A stretch of DNA of 64,000 bases from Euclidia mi (GCA_944739405.2 OX123200.2:8758761-8822760), one strand, 5' to 3'; numbered from the stretch's first letter, positions 1-11,797 are shown. Numbers and translations: made by a program. The notes: generated from the sequence alone by a model not told the origin.

Positions 1-445
1 TTACTCCTTGTAATTCTTCTTTAACAGATTTAAGCTCAGTGTCAATGAGCGTGCGCATGTTGGTGTTGAACTGCTGCATTAGCTCAGACCGGTGCTTTTC
101 AAGGGCTTCCATCATAATCTTGCGTACGTCATCGTGTGTAACTGGGGGGCTTTCATTGGTAGGCGGCGATGACAAAGCTTGTCTCTTCTGGGGGCGCATG
201 GAGACGTTAGGATTTTTATTTATCGGCGTGTTGTCGCAATTGGTTCCTTTAGGAGCTGTATCCAGACAGTGAGGACATACCCAATTGCCTTTAGTACGGG
301 TTTTATACGCTAGTATTTCCTCTTTATTTTTTCCTGGCAGTAAGCATGCATAATGGAATGCCGCGTTACACTTTGCACATATTTTGTAATTCTGGTCTTC
401 CATTCCCAATGAGCAACAGCCCCAGTGTTTAGGAATATTATCCAT
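1..445 (-). CDS. LINE ORF1 N-terminus with PHD-type zinc finger (partial)
   Basis: An open frame on the minus strand runs from an ATG at 445 to the window edge without a stop, about 148 codons. The N-terminus has a C4HC3-like cysteine/histidine series (WGCC near residue 9, ICAKC near 22, HYAC near 32, CPHC near 56), the pattern of a PHD finger. A Pro/Ser-rich linker follows, then a Lys/Glu/Leu-rich stretch likely to form a coiled coil. PHD finger plus coiled coil is known from ORF1 (gag-like) proteins of insect Jockey/CR1-like LINEs, which bind element RNA. The family assignment is inferred; a host PHD protein is the alternative. The rest lies beyond position 1. Confidence 0.55.
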   Translation of the reverse strand, partial: MDNIPKHWGCCSLGMEDQNYKICAKCNAAFHYACLLPGKNKEEILAYKTRTKGNWVCPHCLDTAPKGTNCDNTPINKNPNVSMRPQKRQALSSPPTNESPPVTHDDVRKIMMEALEKHRSELMQQFNTNMRTLIDTELKSVKEELQGV

Positions 446-1361
446 TTTATTATCGACTACTAAAAACCGTTGGTTCCACAAGTTTGGGTATAGTTTTGGT
501 ACAATTTGGAATTCTCTTCGTGGCAACACTATTTGAAAATGATTGATGTCAGCTGTCAGGCAACTGCCAAGATTGACGTTGACAAGTGTATTAGTGTATG
601 ACTTCTCACCAAAATAGACGGTATTTCAAAGTGTTTCCGATATTATAAGTAATTGAGGGTATAAAAATAGGAAGTTTATGCACTTATTTCGGCACTTTAA
701 ATTCACTACAATTCGTCACAAACAATACCAGTTACTTATTGCACCATATCAAACACTTTCAACGATATTTTGTAAACAAAAACTCATTGTTTATATAAAT
801 TTCTTAGTAAATGTTACAACCGTGTACTAGTGAGTGGAGGTTGAAAAAATGAATGATGTCCTATGATATAACATGCTTCGCATCTACGGATTGAAAATTG
901 GCAACGACAGTTTGTATCCCTAATCCACGGAGGTAACTCGATCATCCTCTAAAAACTAAGCTCAGCGAAAAATTATCTTGGACTTTGACAGCTAAACAGA
1001 ATAATCATATTTGCAATTAATTTTAAAATTATATAAACCCATGAATAAATTCAATAGTAGTACTTAAAAGGACATTTGAATAGAGCTAAATAAGATAATA
1101 AATATATTTGCCGCTATGCGTGACGCAGTATAAGCAATTCTGTGCTGTCATTTATACAGTGCCACAAAGAGAACCACATCATACCAATAATGGAACAGAC
1201 GTTGGAATTTTTATTGAGATGCAGTTGAGGCATATTGCTGGCGAGAGAGGCTGATTCGGCGGTGGGCCTCCGCTAACATACTGGCCGCCGCGTCGGCCCC
1301 GACCCGCTGCCACGGAAAAGAAAAAAGTGCCTGTTGTCAAACGTCATAATTTTTAATACTA
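446..1361. other. Intergenic or LINE 5' non-coding DNA
   Basis: No ORF or recognised repeat was found. The first few hundred bases are probably the 5' untranslated part of the ORF1 element at 1-445. The GC-rich stretch 1240-1320 is probably the 5' region of the LINE that starts downstream. Neither boundary could be fixed. Confidence 0.3.
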
Positions 1362-1412
1362 TTGTTATTGTATTTTATTGTATATAAGTTTTTAGTGTGT
1401 ATATTAAGTTTT

Positions 1413-4310
1413 ATGTCGAATAACGGTGGCAAAAGTGGTGAGGAAACAGGTGCCAGTCAACCTGGCACAACGACTACTCTGGTGCGCTGCCCCATTTGTT
1501 CCCAGGCACGTTTCTTTAAAGGTGAGCGGGGCCTAAAAGTACATTTTGGTAAAATACACAAAAACCAGAATGTACTTTCTGGCCCCAATATATCAACACA
1601 CAACACCACACAAAATATGCAAACAGTCCCAAATGAAATTCCTTTTTGGCAATATTTAAGTAAATTAAAAAATTCAATTCCGATCATCAAACGAATTCCC
1701 CGGGGTGCAAGGCCTTCAGTGGCCCAAAATCTGGCACACTGCGTAGGTCTTGTGGTCCGGGAGAATTCTTTGACGGCTTGGGAACAACTTCTCACCTTCC
1801 CTTATAGAATATTACACGCACAAGAAGACCGGCTAACTAAAAAATCTCTTACAGCAAAAATTAAGGAAAATTGTACCTTTTCGGCATCCAAATTAAACTA
1901 CAATTCATCTAAAATATATCGTAATAATTCTATCTACCACCACGTAGAAACAAAACTGAGGGAAGGTGATATTAGGGGAGCGTCCAGGCTCTTATTTAGT
2001 AGCGATGTGGTGGCGCCTTGCTCTGCCGACACACTCGCGAGTCTGCAGAGCAAGCATCCAGCGCCAGGGGATAACCTCTTTTTCCCTGATCCACCTAACA
2101 TGGATTCTGATTTTCTCAGCATTACAGCCAAGGACGTGGTTGGTGCCGTTTGCTCCTTCCAAAGTGGTTCCGCTGGTGGTCTCGACGGCTTGACACCACA
2201 ACATCTGAAGGATCTTGTGTGTTCAAGCGCCGGGGCGGCCGGCGACACGCTTTTGAGGGAGGTAACGGCCTTAATCAACCTAATGCTCTCCGGCAATGTG
2301 AACGGTGACATCGTCGATATTTTGTATGGCGCTAATTTATGTGCCTTACAGAAGAGATACGGTGGCATTCGTCCCATTGCCGTTGGGAGTACATACAGGC
2401 GTATGGCAGCCAAGATATGCTGCCGACATTATAAATCTACTTTGGCAAGTAAATTTCAGCCCCTGCAGCTTGGCTTCGGTTCTAAGGGGGGCTGCGAGGC
2501 TGCCATACATGCCCTGTCTACGTACCTTGGCTGTAATGGAGGTGAGGTTATCCTGAAGGTTGATTTGAAAAATGCCTTTAACTCGGTGAACAGGGACACC
2601 TTGTTGACACAAGTTAAATTAGAAACACCCAAAATTTATAACTTTATTTGGCAGTGTTACAGACACCCTTCTAAATTAATATATAAAGAAAATCTTTTGG
2701 AATCCGCTGTTGGCTGTCAACAAGGTGACCCTCTTGGACCACTAATTTTCAGTTTGGCTATTCATCCAATCATCAACCAGTTAAATTCAAAATTTAATGT
2801 CTGGTACCTGGACGATGGAACCCTCGCGGGGCGGGTTGAGACAGTTTATGAAGATCTAGCACTCCTGAAATCAAAACTCTTGTCAATCGGTTTAGAACTC
2901 AACCCAAGCAAATGTGAAATTTTTATTAACAACAGTTTAGACAAATCTGCCATACTGTCAAAATTCCAAAATCTGGCGCCGAATATTACCCACATAGAAA
3001 AAAGCTCTCTTCGCCTCCTTGGGTCCCCAATTTTAGACGAAGGTTTTGATTCATTTTTACATGAAAAAATTCAAAATTTTAGTGAAATTTCAGATAGATT
3101 ACTCAAAATTAATATTCACTCGGCTTTCACTATTATTAGATATTGTCTTTTTGTGCCTAAATTTACACATGCTATTCGATCTTCACCATTTTGGAAAAAC
3201 CCATCATCACTCTTTCAAATTGACAATATTATGAAAAATACCTTAAGCAAAATTCTAAATGTGGCCTTGAACGACCGAGTGTGGCTACAGGCGTCCTTAC
3301 CTGTACGCCTGGGCGGCCTCGGCGTTCGCAAAATTTCCGATGTGAGCTTACCAGCATTCCTGTCCTCGGTCCACGGCACTGCAGAATTGACCAGGAAAAT
3401 CTTAGCACCTACACTGGTCGATTCTGAGGTGCCGTGTGTGATCGATGCCGTGAATGCTTGGAGAATGGCTTGTCCAAACACCGAGTTACCCCGAGACTTA
3501 TCCTCTCAGAGGCAGTGGGACGGGCCGCTTTGCAGCGCAGTACGAGAAAATCTCCTAAGTACATCGTCCAATGCTGCAGAGCGTGCCCGTTTGCTGGCTG
3601 TGGGAGAATGGGAATCGGGTCTCTGGCTTCAGGCACTGCCATCGTCCAACATAGGTACCATGTTGGACGATACCACTTTCCGCATCGCTGCTTGCCTCCG
3701 TTTGGGTGCGTCATGTGTTTCTCCGCATCGCTGTCACTGTGGGAAGGCTGTCGACAGCCTTGGTCACCATGGCTTATCATGCAGCAGGAGCACAGGTCGT
3801 ATATCACGACACGGCAATCTAAATGACATACTTCGCCGGGCTCTTGTCACCGCTGGCGTTCCAGCCCAACTTGAACCACAGGGGCTGGCACGTGACGATG
3901 GCAAAAGACCGGATGGTATGTCTTTACTCCCATGGAAGTTGGGTAGGCCTTTGGTGTGGGACACAACGTGTGTCGATACCCTCGCGCCATCTCATCTTCC
4001 TGGCACAGCGGGTTGTGCGGGCGCTGCTGCTGCTACAGCGGAGACCTTCAAACGGCGCAAATACGCAAACCTAGTAGGGGATTACGTATTTGAACCGTTT
4101 GGGGTCGAAACGTTGGGGCCATGGGGTCCAAGTGCAAGATCTCTTTTTAAAGATCTCGCAAAGAGACTGGTCGACGCCTCGTGTGACCAGAAGGCTGGGT
4201 TGTACTTGGCCCAAAAATTTAGCATTGCCATTCAACGTGGCAATGCTGCCAGCGTTCTGGGCACGCTCCCGGTCGACGGCGATGTGGAGGACTTTTATGA
4301 CGCCCTCTAA
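1413..4310 (+). CDS. R2-superclade non-LTR retrotransposon polyprotein (zinc finger, RT, RLE endonuclease)
   Basis: A single open frame of 965 codons from the ATG at 1413. The frame is open further upstream, but the extra 17 residues are hydrophobic and look like 5' UTR. Numbering from the upstream ATG at 1362, a C2H2 finger (C43, C46, H61, H66) leads. Reverse transcriptase motifs follow: VDLKNAFNSV near 400, QQGDPLGP near 453 and WYLDDG at 481. A CCHC-type knuckle begins at C791/C793. An RPD-x15-D motif at 849-867 matches the restriction-like endonuclease of R2-type LINEs. Such proteins nick target DNA and prime cDNA synthesis at the nick. The active-site loop is YLDD rather than the usual YADD/FADD. 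No frameshift or stop is present, so the copy may be young. No rDNA was recognised nearby. Confidence 0.88.
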   Translation: MSNNGGKSGEETGASQPGTTTTLVRCPICSQARFFKGERGLKVHFGKIHKNQNVLSGPNISTHNTTQNMQTVPNEIPFWQYLSKLKNSIPIIKRIPRGARPSVAQNLAHCVGLVVRENSLTAWEQLLTFPYRILHAQEDRLTKKSLTAKIKENCTFSASKLNYNSSKIYRNNSIYHHVETKLREGDIRGASRLLFSSDVVAPCSADTLASLQSKHPAPGDNLFFPDPPNMDSDFLSITAKDVVGAVCSFQSGSAGGLDGLTPQHLKDLVCSSAGAAGDTLLREVTALINLMLSGNVNGDIVDILYGANLCALQKRYGGIRPIAVGSTYRRMAAKICCRHYKSTLASKFQPLQLGFGSKGGCEAAIHALSTYLGCNGGEVILKVDLKNAFNSVNRDTLLTQVKLETPKIYNFIWQCYRHPSKLIYKENLLESAVGCQQGDPLGPLIFSLAIHPIINQLNSKFNVWYLDDGTLAGRVETVYEDLALLKSKLLSIGLELNPSKCEIFINNSLDKSAILSKFQNLAPNITHIEKSSLRLLGSPILDEGFDSFLHEKIQNFSEISDRLLKINIHSAFTIIRYCLFVPKFTHAIRSSPFWKNPSSLFQIDNIMKNTLSKILNVALNDRVWLQASLPVRLGGLGVRKISDVSLPAFLSSVHGTAELTRKILAPTLVDSEVPCVIDAVNAWRMACPNTELPRDLSSQRQWDGPLCSAVRENLLSTSSNAAERARLLAVGEWESGLWLQALPSSNIGTMLDDTTFRIAACLRLGASCVSPHRCHCGKAVDSLGHHGLSCSRSTGRISRHGNLNDILRRALVTAGVPAQLEPQGLARDDGKRPDGMSLLPWKLGRPLVWDTTCVDTLAPSHLPGTAGCAGAAAATAETFKRRKYANLVGDYVFEPFGVETLGPWGPSARSLFKDLAKRLVDASCDQKAGLYLAQKFSIAIQRGNAASVLGTLPVDGDVEDFYDAL

Positions 4311-5098
4311 ATTATTTTCTTTTTTCGTTTTGATTGTTTTGTATATACATATTTCGTAGGATAGTATTTTAACATTTAAGTTATGTTTAATTAAATAGGT
4401 ATTTAGCAGCATTTATCTAAATAATATTATGTACTTACCTACATTGTTATGAAAATGAGCTCAGCGCAAGTTTGCATAAAAATGGATTTACTTCACTCAT
4501 CTCACACATTTCTACTGCAAGTATTAATTTAGCACCTCTCGGTTCAGCTGCTTCGCACATTTCTAAGGTATACGCAGTCTTAGAGAGAAATAGAGCGATA
4601 TTAAGGTAGTTGTGGCAGTCTTTTACGGCTTTACGAGGTGTTACTCTAACTTAATAAATTGAGCACTTACGATACGATTTATGTGATAGAATAAAACTAT
4701 ATACGGCTTTTGCAAGGTGTCTAGTTTTATTAGAACTTTTAGTGACCGATAAACTTAGTGTTATAAGAAATTTTATGGTCTGCAGATATCAGGTTTATTC
4801 CTAGAACATTAGTTATTTATTTATATAATAAGATGATAAAACTGAACGGTTTGTTTGTTTAGTTGTTTGGATGCCCTAATCCTTGGAACTAGTTATTTAA
4901 ATATCAATATTAAATATTATTAACATTTTCGTAACAATATATCATTATATATTAATTTGCGCCCGTACGGCCATTCTGATCCAGCGCGCTCCTCGCGCTG
5001 ATTATTTAACGGTTACAGAATAAACAGCTTCAAACAAAAATAATGAATATAAAATAATCGTTTATCATACAGAATGAACTAAGAGTTCTTTACAAGGC
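4311..5098. other. LINE 3' region and A+T-rich DNA
   Basis: The first 130 bases are probably the 3' UTR of the upstream LINE; no clear tail or target-site duplication was seen. Around 4840-4880 a GTTTGTTTGTTT stretch resembles the start of Lep1-type Helitrons. No gene was seen. Confidence 0.3.
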
Positions 5099-5485
5099 TT
5101 CACCTAATCATAGGATCTTAGCCTGTGGCATGCGTCACCCATCACGGGATCTAACAAACAAGGCTTCACCCATGACGAGATCTTAGCCAACTCGTGGCAT
5201 CACCCACATAGGGATCTAGCGCACACAGGCATCACCCACATAGGGATCTAGCCCACAAACGGCATCACCCATTACGGGATCTAGCCCAGGCGGCATCACC
5301 CATCACGGGATCTAGCCTACACACGGCATCACCTATCACGGGATCTAGCCAACACACCATCACCCATTACGGGATCTAGCCCAGGCGGCATCACCCATTA
5401 CGGGATCTAGCCCAGGTGGCATCACCCATCACGGGATCTAGCCCTCACACGGCATCACCCATCACGGGATCTAGCCAACAAGACC
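5099..5485. repeat. Minisatellite, unit about 27-32 bp, roughly a dozen copies
   Basis: Imperfect head-to-tail copies of a unit built on CATCACCCATCACGGGATCT followed by AGCC and a variable linker (CAGGCGG, CACACACGG and others). The core is strongly conserved while the linker changes in length. The first units near 5100-5160 are the most diverged. Confidence 0.9.
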
Positions 5486-6193
5486 AGCATCAAGGATACG
5501 CATGGTGGCCAGCCAGCGTTTTGGGAAGGATGTTGGATAGGAAAAACTAAATTTGTCTCAAACACAAATGCAAAATTTGTCTCATAAACACATCAATGCA
5601 TATACATAAAATAATCATCATCGTTCGTCATGATCAGTTATATCAATACACTGCAATTACATCCCATACGGTCAATCCGCTCATACAGTTGTTGATGTTG
5701 ATCAGCAACAAAGGTTAGCAAACAATGCTTGACTCCAGCTCAGTACAGCACTCATGCGGCATGTGTACGCGTAGCCCACAGACAAAACAACCGACGTCAA
5801 AAGGGTGGGCCACCGTCATCCATACATATTAATCAGTAAAGGACCGCTCGTCCATCCTCTCTTCACACTAAGTCCAGGTCATCTGCCAGGATGTCATCAT
5901 CAACCTGCAACACTCAAAAGGCAGGTGGTGGGCAACATTTCCCACCCAAGTATTAGTTCCATGAAACTTCGTAACTGTGGATGACATAAAATTCTACTTT
6001 TACAAAGTGGTGCGGTCTATTAAGCTATATCTATACATATATCAGGCATGTTCAACCTGTGCATTGGTATATAGTTATCTTTGCTACAACAGTGTTGGAG
6101 CCCATATTTTACGCATAAGGTAAAATACAAAAGACAATCTGAATTTTCTCAGGTTCTGTCTGACAGTGCCATTTTAGATAATCCTATCCTACT
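5486..6193. other. Unassigned DNA between minisatellite and Helitron
   Basis: No ORF with recognisable homology. The stretch near 5760-5950 has a more even base composition than its surroundings and may be a transposable-element relic, but no family could be named. Confidence 0.3.
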
Positions 6194-6502
6194 TCCTACT
6201 AATATTATTAATGTGAAAGTTTGTGAAGATGTATGTATGGATGTTTGTTACTCTTTCACGCAAAAACGACTAAACGGATTTGGATGAAACTTTACAGTTA
6301 TATAGTTTATACATCAGAATAACACATAGGCTACAATTTATAAAGATTTTGTATAATGTTGCCATAATATAAGGAAAAGTATCAACTAAGTCGGCAAAAA
6401 TCCTGAGCTCTGAAAGCTATTAATTAGAATTTTACCCCCTTCCTGAAGACAGATTGATCTGATTTTTGGTATTCACTCATATTGTCATCAAGATTCAGAT
6501 AA

Positions 6503-7450
6503 TTTAAATGATTGTAAATTCAAGATGGCCGCCGATACAAAATGGCGGATTACTTATTTTCCACAAATACTTCAATATGGGTATCAAATGAAAGGGCTTG
6601 ATTGGTAGAATAGAGCTCACAATGAAAAATCCAAGATGGCCGCCGCCACAAAATGGCGGATTACTTATTTTCCACTGTGATGTCAATCCTTGACGCATCA
6701 CTCGGCCCGGTCGACCCCGCCGCCCGCGCCCTGCAACGGACTATAAATATTGAAGCGCTAGCTGCGTTCGCCCCTTTTCATCTGGCTGCGAGACGAGCTA
6801 AGTGACCTCTCCTGGACGAACCGGCAGCAGGAATCTCAACAGAAACCTCACCCATCGCCGAATCACGCGACCCTGTGTATATTTTTTTTAATAACACTTT
6901 ACTAGTAAGTTTTTCGCTTGCTAAATGATGTCTAAATTTAATTGAGAATTAAATCAATTTTTATTGTAACATTCAACTCATGTTTCTCATTTAAACACAC
7001 CCTAGTAGGGATATCGTAACAGTGGACACCTGAAAGGTCCTTTTTACGTTACACCACAAATACTTCAATATGGGTATCAAATGAAAGGACTTGATTCGTA
7101 GAATAGAGCTCACTATAAAAAATCCAAGATGGCTGTCGCCGCAAAATGGCGGATTACTTAATTTCCACAAATACCTCAGTATGGGTATCGAATAAAAGGG
7201 CTTGATTGGTAGAATACGGCTCACTATAAAAAATCCAAGATGGCTGCCGCCACAAAATGGCGGATTACATATTTTCCACAAATATCTCAATATGGGTAAC
7301 AAATGAAAGGGTTTGATTGGTAGAATAGAGCTCACTATGAAAAATTCAAGATGGCGGCCACCACAAAATGGCGGATTACCTATTTTCCACAAATACCTCA
7401 ATATGGGTATCGAACGACAGGGCCTGATTGGTAGAAAAGGGATCACTATG
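6503..7450 (+). repeat. Tandem array of ~117-bp units inside Helitron A
   Basis: About five units, interrupted by the solo LTR. Each contains CACAAAATGGCGGATTA, a segment with AATATGGGTATC, and CCAAGATGGC with a GC-rich continuation. The apparent ORFs across the array merely reflect the absence of stops in the repeated unit. The reverse copy at 17070-17760 has about six units, so copy number differs between the Helitrons. Confidence 0.85.
6676..7053 (+). mobile_element. Solo LTR with 4-bp target-site duplication
   Basis: A 378-bp block starts TGTGATG and ends GTTACA. It splits a Helitron repeat unit exactly between CCAC (6672-6675) and CCAC (7054-7057); intact units read TTTTCCACAAATAC. TG...CA ends and a 4-bp duplication are typical of Gypsy- or BEL-type LTRs. 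A GC-rich upstream part leads to a TATA-like ACTATAAATA near 6740. No internal retroelement sequence is present, so this is the product of LTR-LTR recombination. The superfamily is not resolved. Confidence 0.8.
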
Positions 7451-8249
7451 AAAAGAGAATGAGAAGTATCAACTAACAACAAAACTAAAAAATTGAAAAT
7501 AAAATTAACACATTAATAAAAAATGTTTTGAGCGTAGCGTATCCAGAGTAAACATTATGATAGAAATGTCACTTGCCCAACGATTTTAAATGTGTCTGAT
7601 CAATACCTAAGATTGATGAGAACATTAGTGCGATCTGGCAGCTATGACTTACCGAATTAATTTTTAGCTTTTACTACATAACCTAACTACATAATTTTTA
7701 TTGTAATAAAACTGTTTAACAGTATAACTTAAAAATTAATATTTTAATATGTTTTTTACAATGCTCATTCTAGAGCAGTTATCAATTTGTTTTCAAAATT
7801 CATAAATGTATTGCCTTCAGTATTTAATGTAGATGAACTTTGTCTTTTACAGTAAGTAGTTTGGACGAATAGTTTAAAAGTTATCACGATTACATTTGAC
7901 CTAAGTAAGCGCAGCGTTATGAAAAGCGCTTACTATTAATTGGCGCACTTAAGCGCAGCGGCGTAAAGGAGCGGTCTGATTATGTACTTTGTGGTAATGC
8001 TATCAGTTTTTATTTTTGCTGCTGTTCTATTCAGTAGGTATATAAGCTCTTCATAACTTCAATAATATACCTACACAATGAAAACAAAAGTAATTTTAAG
8101 TACTCTCTGTTTATATGTAGGTATGCTACACGGCTAATGTGCAGATCCGTTTGTGATGAAATTTGATATGGATAGTCTGAAACCTGGGGAAGTACAAAGG
8201 CTACTCTTTATTTAAATTTCATGCGGGCGAAGCCGCGGGCAAAAGCTAG

Positions 8250-10395
8250 TCAAATATAAAGTTATCAGGATACCCATATTTTGCAGTTTTGATAAAACAG
8301 TTAAAACTTAATATATTCAAAATAAGTTTTATCCACATCAAACAGGAAAAAAAAATGGCAAGAACAAAGAGAGGCCTATGTTCAGCCGTGAACAGTCGGA
8401 CTGTTGATGATAAATATGAAATGATTTCAAACCATGCCGATCCAAGGATTTCGAAAATACTAGTGCTATAATTATTACTCATGTAAGAACATGTTTAATC
8501 CAATATTGAATATTTTTAGGCATAGTGCAAGCTGTGAGATTGTTGAACTGTTTGCCAACTGAGCCATAAAAGAGAAATTTACAAGCTACCGATATTACAA
8601 AGCAAGATTAGTGCTGTCTTATTTCTAAAAATGATTCCACTCAGTTAAGAAATTTACTACAATAAACCATAAAAGTTAATAAAGACATTCAGATATTGGT
8701 ATTTTATAATTAATTCAACATTTTATTTATTTATGTAAATAGACCTTTCTTTTCTGAAACGAATGATTTTATTTATCATTTGTCTACTCTTTCATTATGT
8801 AATTCAACTTTAATTTATGTATTGTTTTATTATTAATGTGTATAGTAAATAATTATGGTGGTGAGTTTACATCAATCGTTTTATTTGACATTATATTTAA
8901 GGGGATTTTAAAAAATAATGTAAATATTTATTTTAAACTGTTAACATGTGGTGTTTATGTAATTCTTCTTAATTCATACACAATTATTAATTGTTTATTT
9001 GAATAAATAAACTCAAACTGACTAATCATAACTGACTTGGAAATAAAGCTTGAGTAGTCCATACAATTACTTTTATTTGCTAAGAATAAATACTGCTAAA
9101 TGGGAAAAGAGATATGGATTTTCACATCATGTTCTTTAAACCCACTTATCATTATCGTAATAATCATATTCCTGTCTTGTATCCCACAAGAGCTAAGCAA
9201 AAGATTGGCACTAAATTTTATTGGTTTATCACTGGTTGTCATCTTGAATATGGATGCAACTAACTTTGCAAATGAATTTACAAATAAAATAAATTGTATT
9301 TACCAAGTATAACACTAAGGCTTGGTATTTATAAAAGATTACCAGTCACCTGCCTTAAGACTTTCAACCTAAATACTTAGAGGTGGACTATTATAGAACC
9401 CAAGTGTGTGCATATGTCCATAAAGAAATCTACTGTCCAGATCTCATGTTTCTAGCTTTAGTAGTTTGGGTTAAGCAAGGACTTATCATGGTCGGAACAA
9501 ATAATTCTATACAGGTATAAAATTAAACGACAAAAATTAAGATAAGTTGGTATCCCTTGTCTTATTATAACCTACAGAGTCCACAAATATATAATAAAAC
9601 CCATTTTGTAACTTTACAAATATTAGCTTTAAAAATGTGTATCACAAATTTATTTTAATATCTACTTTCTGAATATATATCTGTACTAATATAATACAAC
9701 TGAAGTTTGTTTTGTTAAATGCACTTATCTGTGAAACTACTGGTTTTATGCAAATAATTATTTTTGTGGTGGATAGTCATTTATCAAGAGAGGCTTCATA
9801 TAATCGCACCGTGAGCACTAGCCATAAGTAATGCAGTTAGTTAGCCTGATGTAATGTGTAACCAAGGGCTATAAATAATGTTTTGATTCCTTTAATGTTT
9901 TAATATTGAGATAACCTATTGACTACCAATTGAATTCATATTCAGCACATCAATTAGCTTATTTAAACTGAAAGCAAATCAGGTAATTTATACAATGCAT
10001 CTATATCAGAGCTTTAACTTGAAAAGGGCAGTTATACCGTTCTTTACTAATAATTACATTAGTAGAACCACATAACAACAAAGTTAATTTCTTTTTCTTG
10101 TGTAGATAAGTAAGTTTTACAGAACGTTTCCGACATGGCCTAACGATTATTAAACAGACATGAGACAAGAGCCCCAGCCGAAGGCATAACATGACTATAA
10201 GCACAGTAGCACTGCTATATACCGAACGTGGATAAACCACAGTTACCTATAAGTTCTCTTTGGGGTGTAACGTTCATAATTTTGACTGTATAATGTTTAT
10301 CTGGTAATCCTTACGGGGATAGTAGGTAATCGTGTAAGCACCATAATTTATAAAATAAGGATGTATCTCAAAAACTCTAATCAAATCAGCTCTGG
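8250..10395. other. A+T-rich DNA without recognisable gene
   Basis: Only short ORFs with no family signature. A peptide starting MARTK near 8354 matches the first five residues of histone H3 only by chance. Near 9690-9760 a degraded stretch resembles the 5' end of a Lep1-type Helitron. AATAAA signals near 9000 fit an old LINE or gene 3' end, but no coding partner is visible. Confidence 0.3.
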
Positions 10396-10800
10396 ATAAA
10401 TACCTCTGGTCAGTGCACCAACAACCCGCATCTGCAACCTCTGGTCGAACTCAGAGCAGAACAGCGTTCACGCCACAGCACACCCCGGTGCGTGCACCCC
10501 GTCGTAGTCGGTCTGTCACTTTCGGTCACGCGTGGCCTCACGTGAATTGTAGACGTGCTCGCCATAACTCCGACACACCTTGCGGTCTCCGATCAGGGTT
10601 AACTAGCGCCAAACACGGCTTCCAAGCGCTTGTCGCATCAGTCTTCAGGTCATCATTGGAAATGGCGGCTAAGCCAAGAGACATATCACTCTCGCGCCCA
10701 CCGTAGATCCCGAAGTCTCTTAGGGGGCGTTTATCCCACCGCTACTGTTGGCGATACGCCAGGGTTATCGTGTCCAGACTCCATTATAATAAAAACACTC
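10396..10800. other. GC-richer island, probable transposon relic
   Basis: The base composition is clearly higher in G+C than the flanks. An arginine- and serine-rich frame (10413-10706) ends at TAG, and AATAAAA follows near 10785. It could be the end of a retroelement ORF plus LTR, but no TG...CA termini with a target-site duplication were found and the family is not recognised. Confidence 0.25.
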
Positions 10801-11675
10801 ACGTTATATTACTTGGTTTATTTTCAGACGATTTCTAGCACAGAATTGAATTAAAATGTGAGCTACAGTCCTTTTTATAAACTAACCGTCATTACACTTA
10901 ATGTTTAACAACTGCCACTTCCTTTTCAACATATAATTGAAATTACTGTACAATTAATTATAAAATATAAATAAAAAATCACAGAGTAATCGATTTTTAT
11001 GCAATATTGAGCAACAAAAAGTAGAGGCCTTATGGAATATTAAGACGTTTTTTTACGAACGTTTTTGAAGCTTTTAGCGTCTGAGGTTAAAAACGGACGG
11101 TTTTCGCCGGAGTCTGTGAAACAATTTGTGGGTTCAATGTTAAGATGGGACGTTGTTACTCAAAACGTTGAATCAGTTAGGACGTTGTTCAATTAAAAAA
11201 ATCTCTAATTAAAAAGATTTTTTAATAGAAATTAGTTAAATTTATCGCAAAATTTATTGTTTCAAAGAACACTTAAAAATAGTTTTTTAAAAATATTTTT
11301 GCAAAATAATTTTTATATTTTAGTTACGAATGAAGGATAAACTGGCATGAATCGTCTTTGTTTCCTGGTACAAAGGAACCAGTCGTGAATTTGATATATG
11401 GCAAGAAATTCTATACAAACATGACGGGACAAAGAAAATAAAGGAATCTGTAATAGCTCAAAACCGAATATCATGTCTGTTTAGTCTACCGAAGGTGTCT
11501 ATAGTAATCAACCTAGTTCATTTTCTTTGGAAATCCATTAAGTTTTGCAAATTCATCGTTAATACAGCTCAAACAGTTAGAAGTGTAAACACAGGTCTAC
11601 CCCACTTAGTTTCAGTACTACCTCCCATGCTGTTTCCTACTAATAAATAACTATAAATCTACTCTACGACATGCA
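10801..11675. other. A+T-rich intergenic DNA
   Basis: No gene, RNA or clear repeat was recognised; all ORFs are short. Confidence 0.3.
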
Positions 11676-11765
11676 CACAACATCATCTAGTTCCAAAATA
11701 AGCCGGATGTGTATTATGGTTACTAGAAATTTACTCTTTTTTGTAAATACATACATGTTCTTTCG
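11676..11765 (+). repeat. Short interspersed repeat fragment
   Basis: Contains CATCATCTAGTTCCAAA and later TTTGTAAATACATACAT. The same arrangement, better preserved, is at 24680-24850. It resembles the tail part of a composite SINE-like repeat common in Lepidoptera; the family is from memory and not checked. Confidence 0.5.
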
Positions 11766-11797
11766 ACATGCGATATAATAATAAGCTCTGAAAAGTA

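Larger units (their letters stand above)
6194..8249 (+). mobile_element. Helitron, copy A, with internal tandem array
   Basis: Starts with TCCTACTAATATTATT and ends with a GC-rich inverted motif (GCGGGCGAAGCCGCGGGC) followed by AAAAGCTAG and T. That is the Helitron layout: 5' TC, a 3' hairpin, and CTRR before a host T. No Rep/helicase coding region is present, so it is non-autonomous. The same sequence lies in reverse orientation at 16306-18100. The element carries a minisatellite of about 117-bp units and a later solo-LTR insertion at 6676-7053. Confidence 0.82.

Noticed and set aside
3434..3826. Overlapping frames within the R2-type ORF
   Set aside because: They are shadows of the long frame; none has family motifs.
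5099..5485. CRISPR array
   Set aside because: The units are adjacent with very short variable linkers rather than unique ~30-bp spacers, and the genome is eukaryotic.
6991..7482. 163-codon frame on the minus strand as a gene
   Set aside because: It translates the Helitron tandem array; the repeated peptide (WKI-NPPFCGG) is the array read in one frame.
8354..8471. Peptide beginning MARTK, like histone H3
   Set aside because: Only the first five residues agree; the remainder has no histone sequence and the frame ends after about 38 codons.
10413..10706. Arg/Ser-rich frame as a host gene
   Set aside because: No domain, no ATG at the listed start, and it lies in an isolated GC-rich patch that looks like transposon remains.
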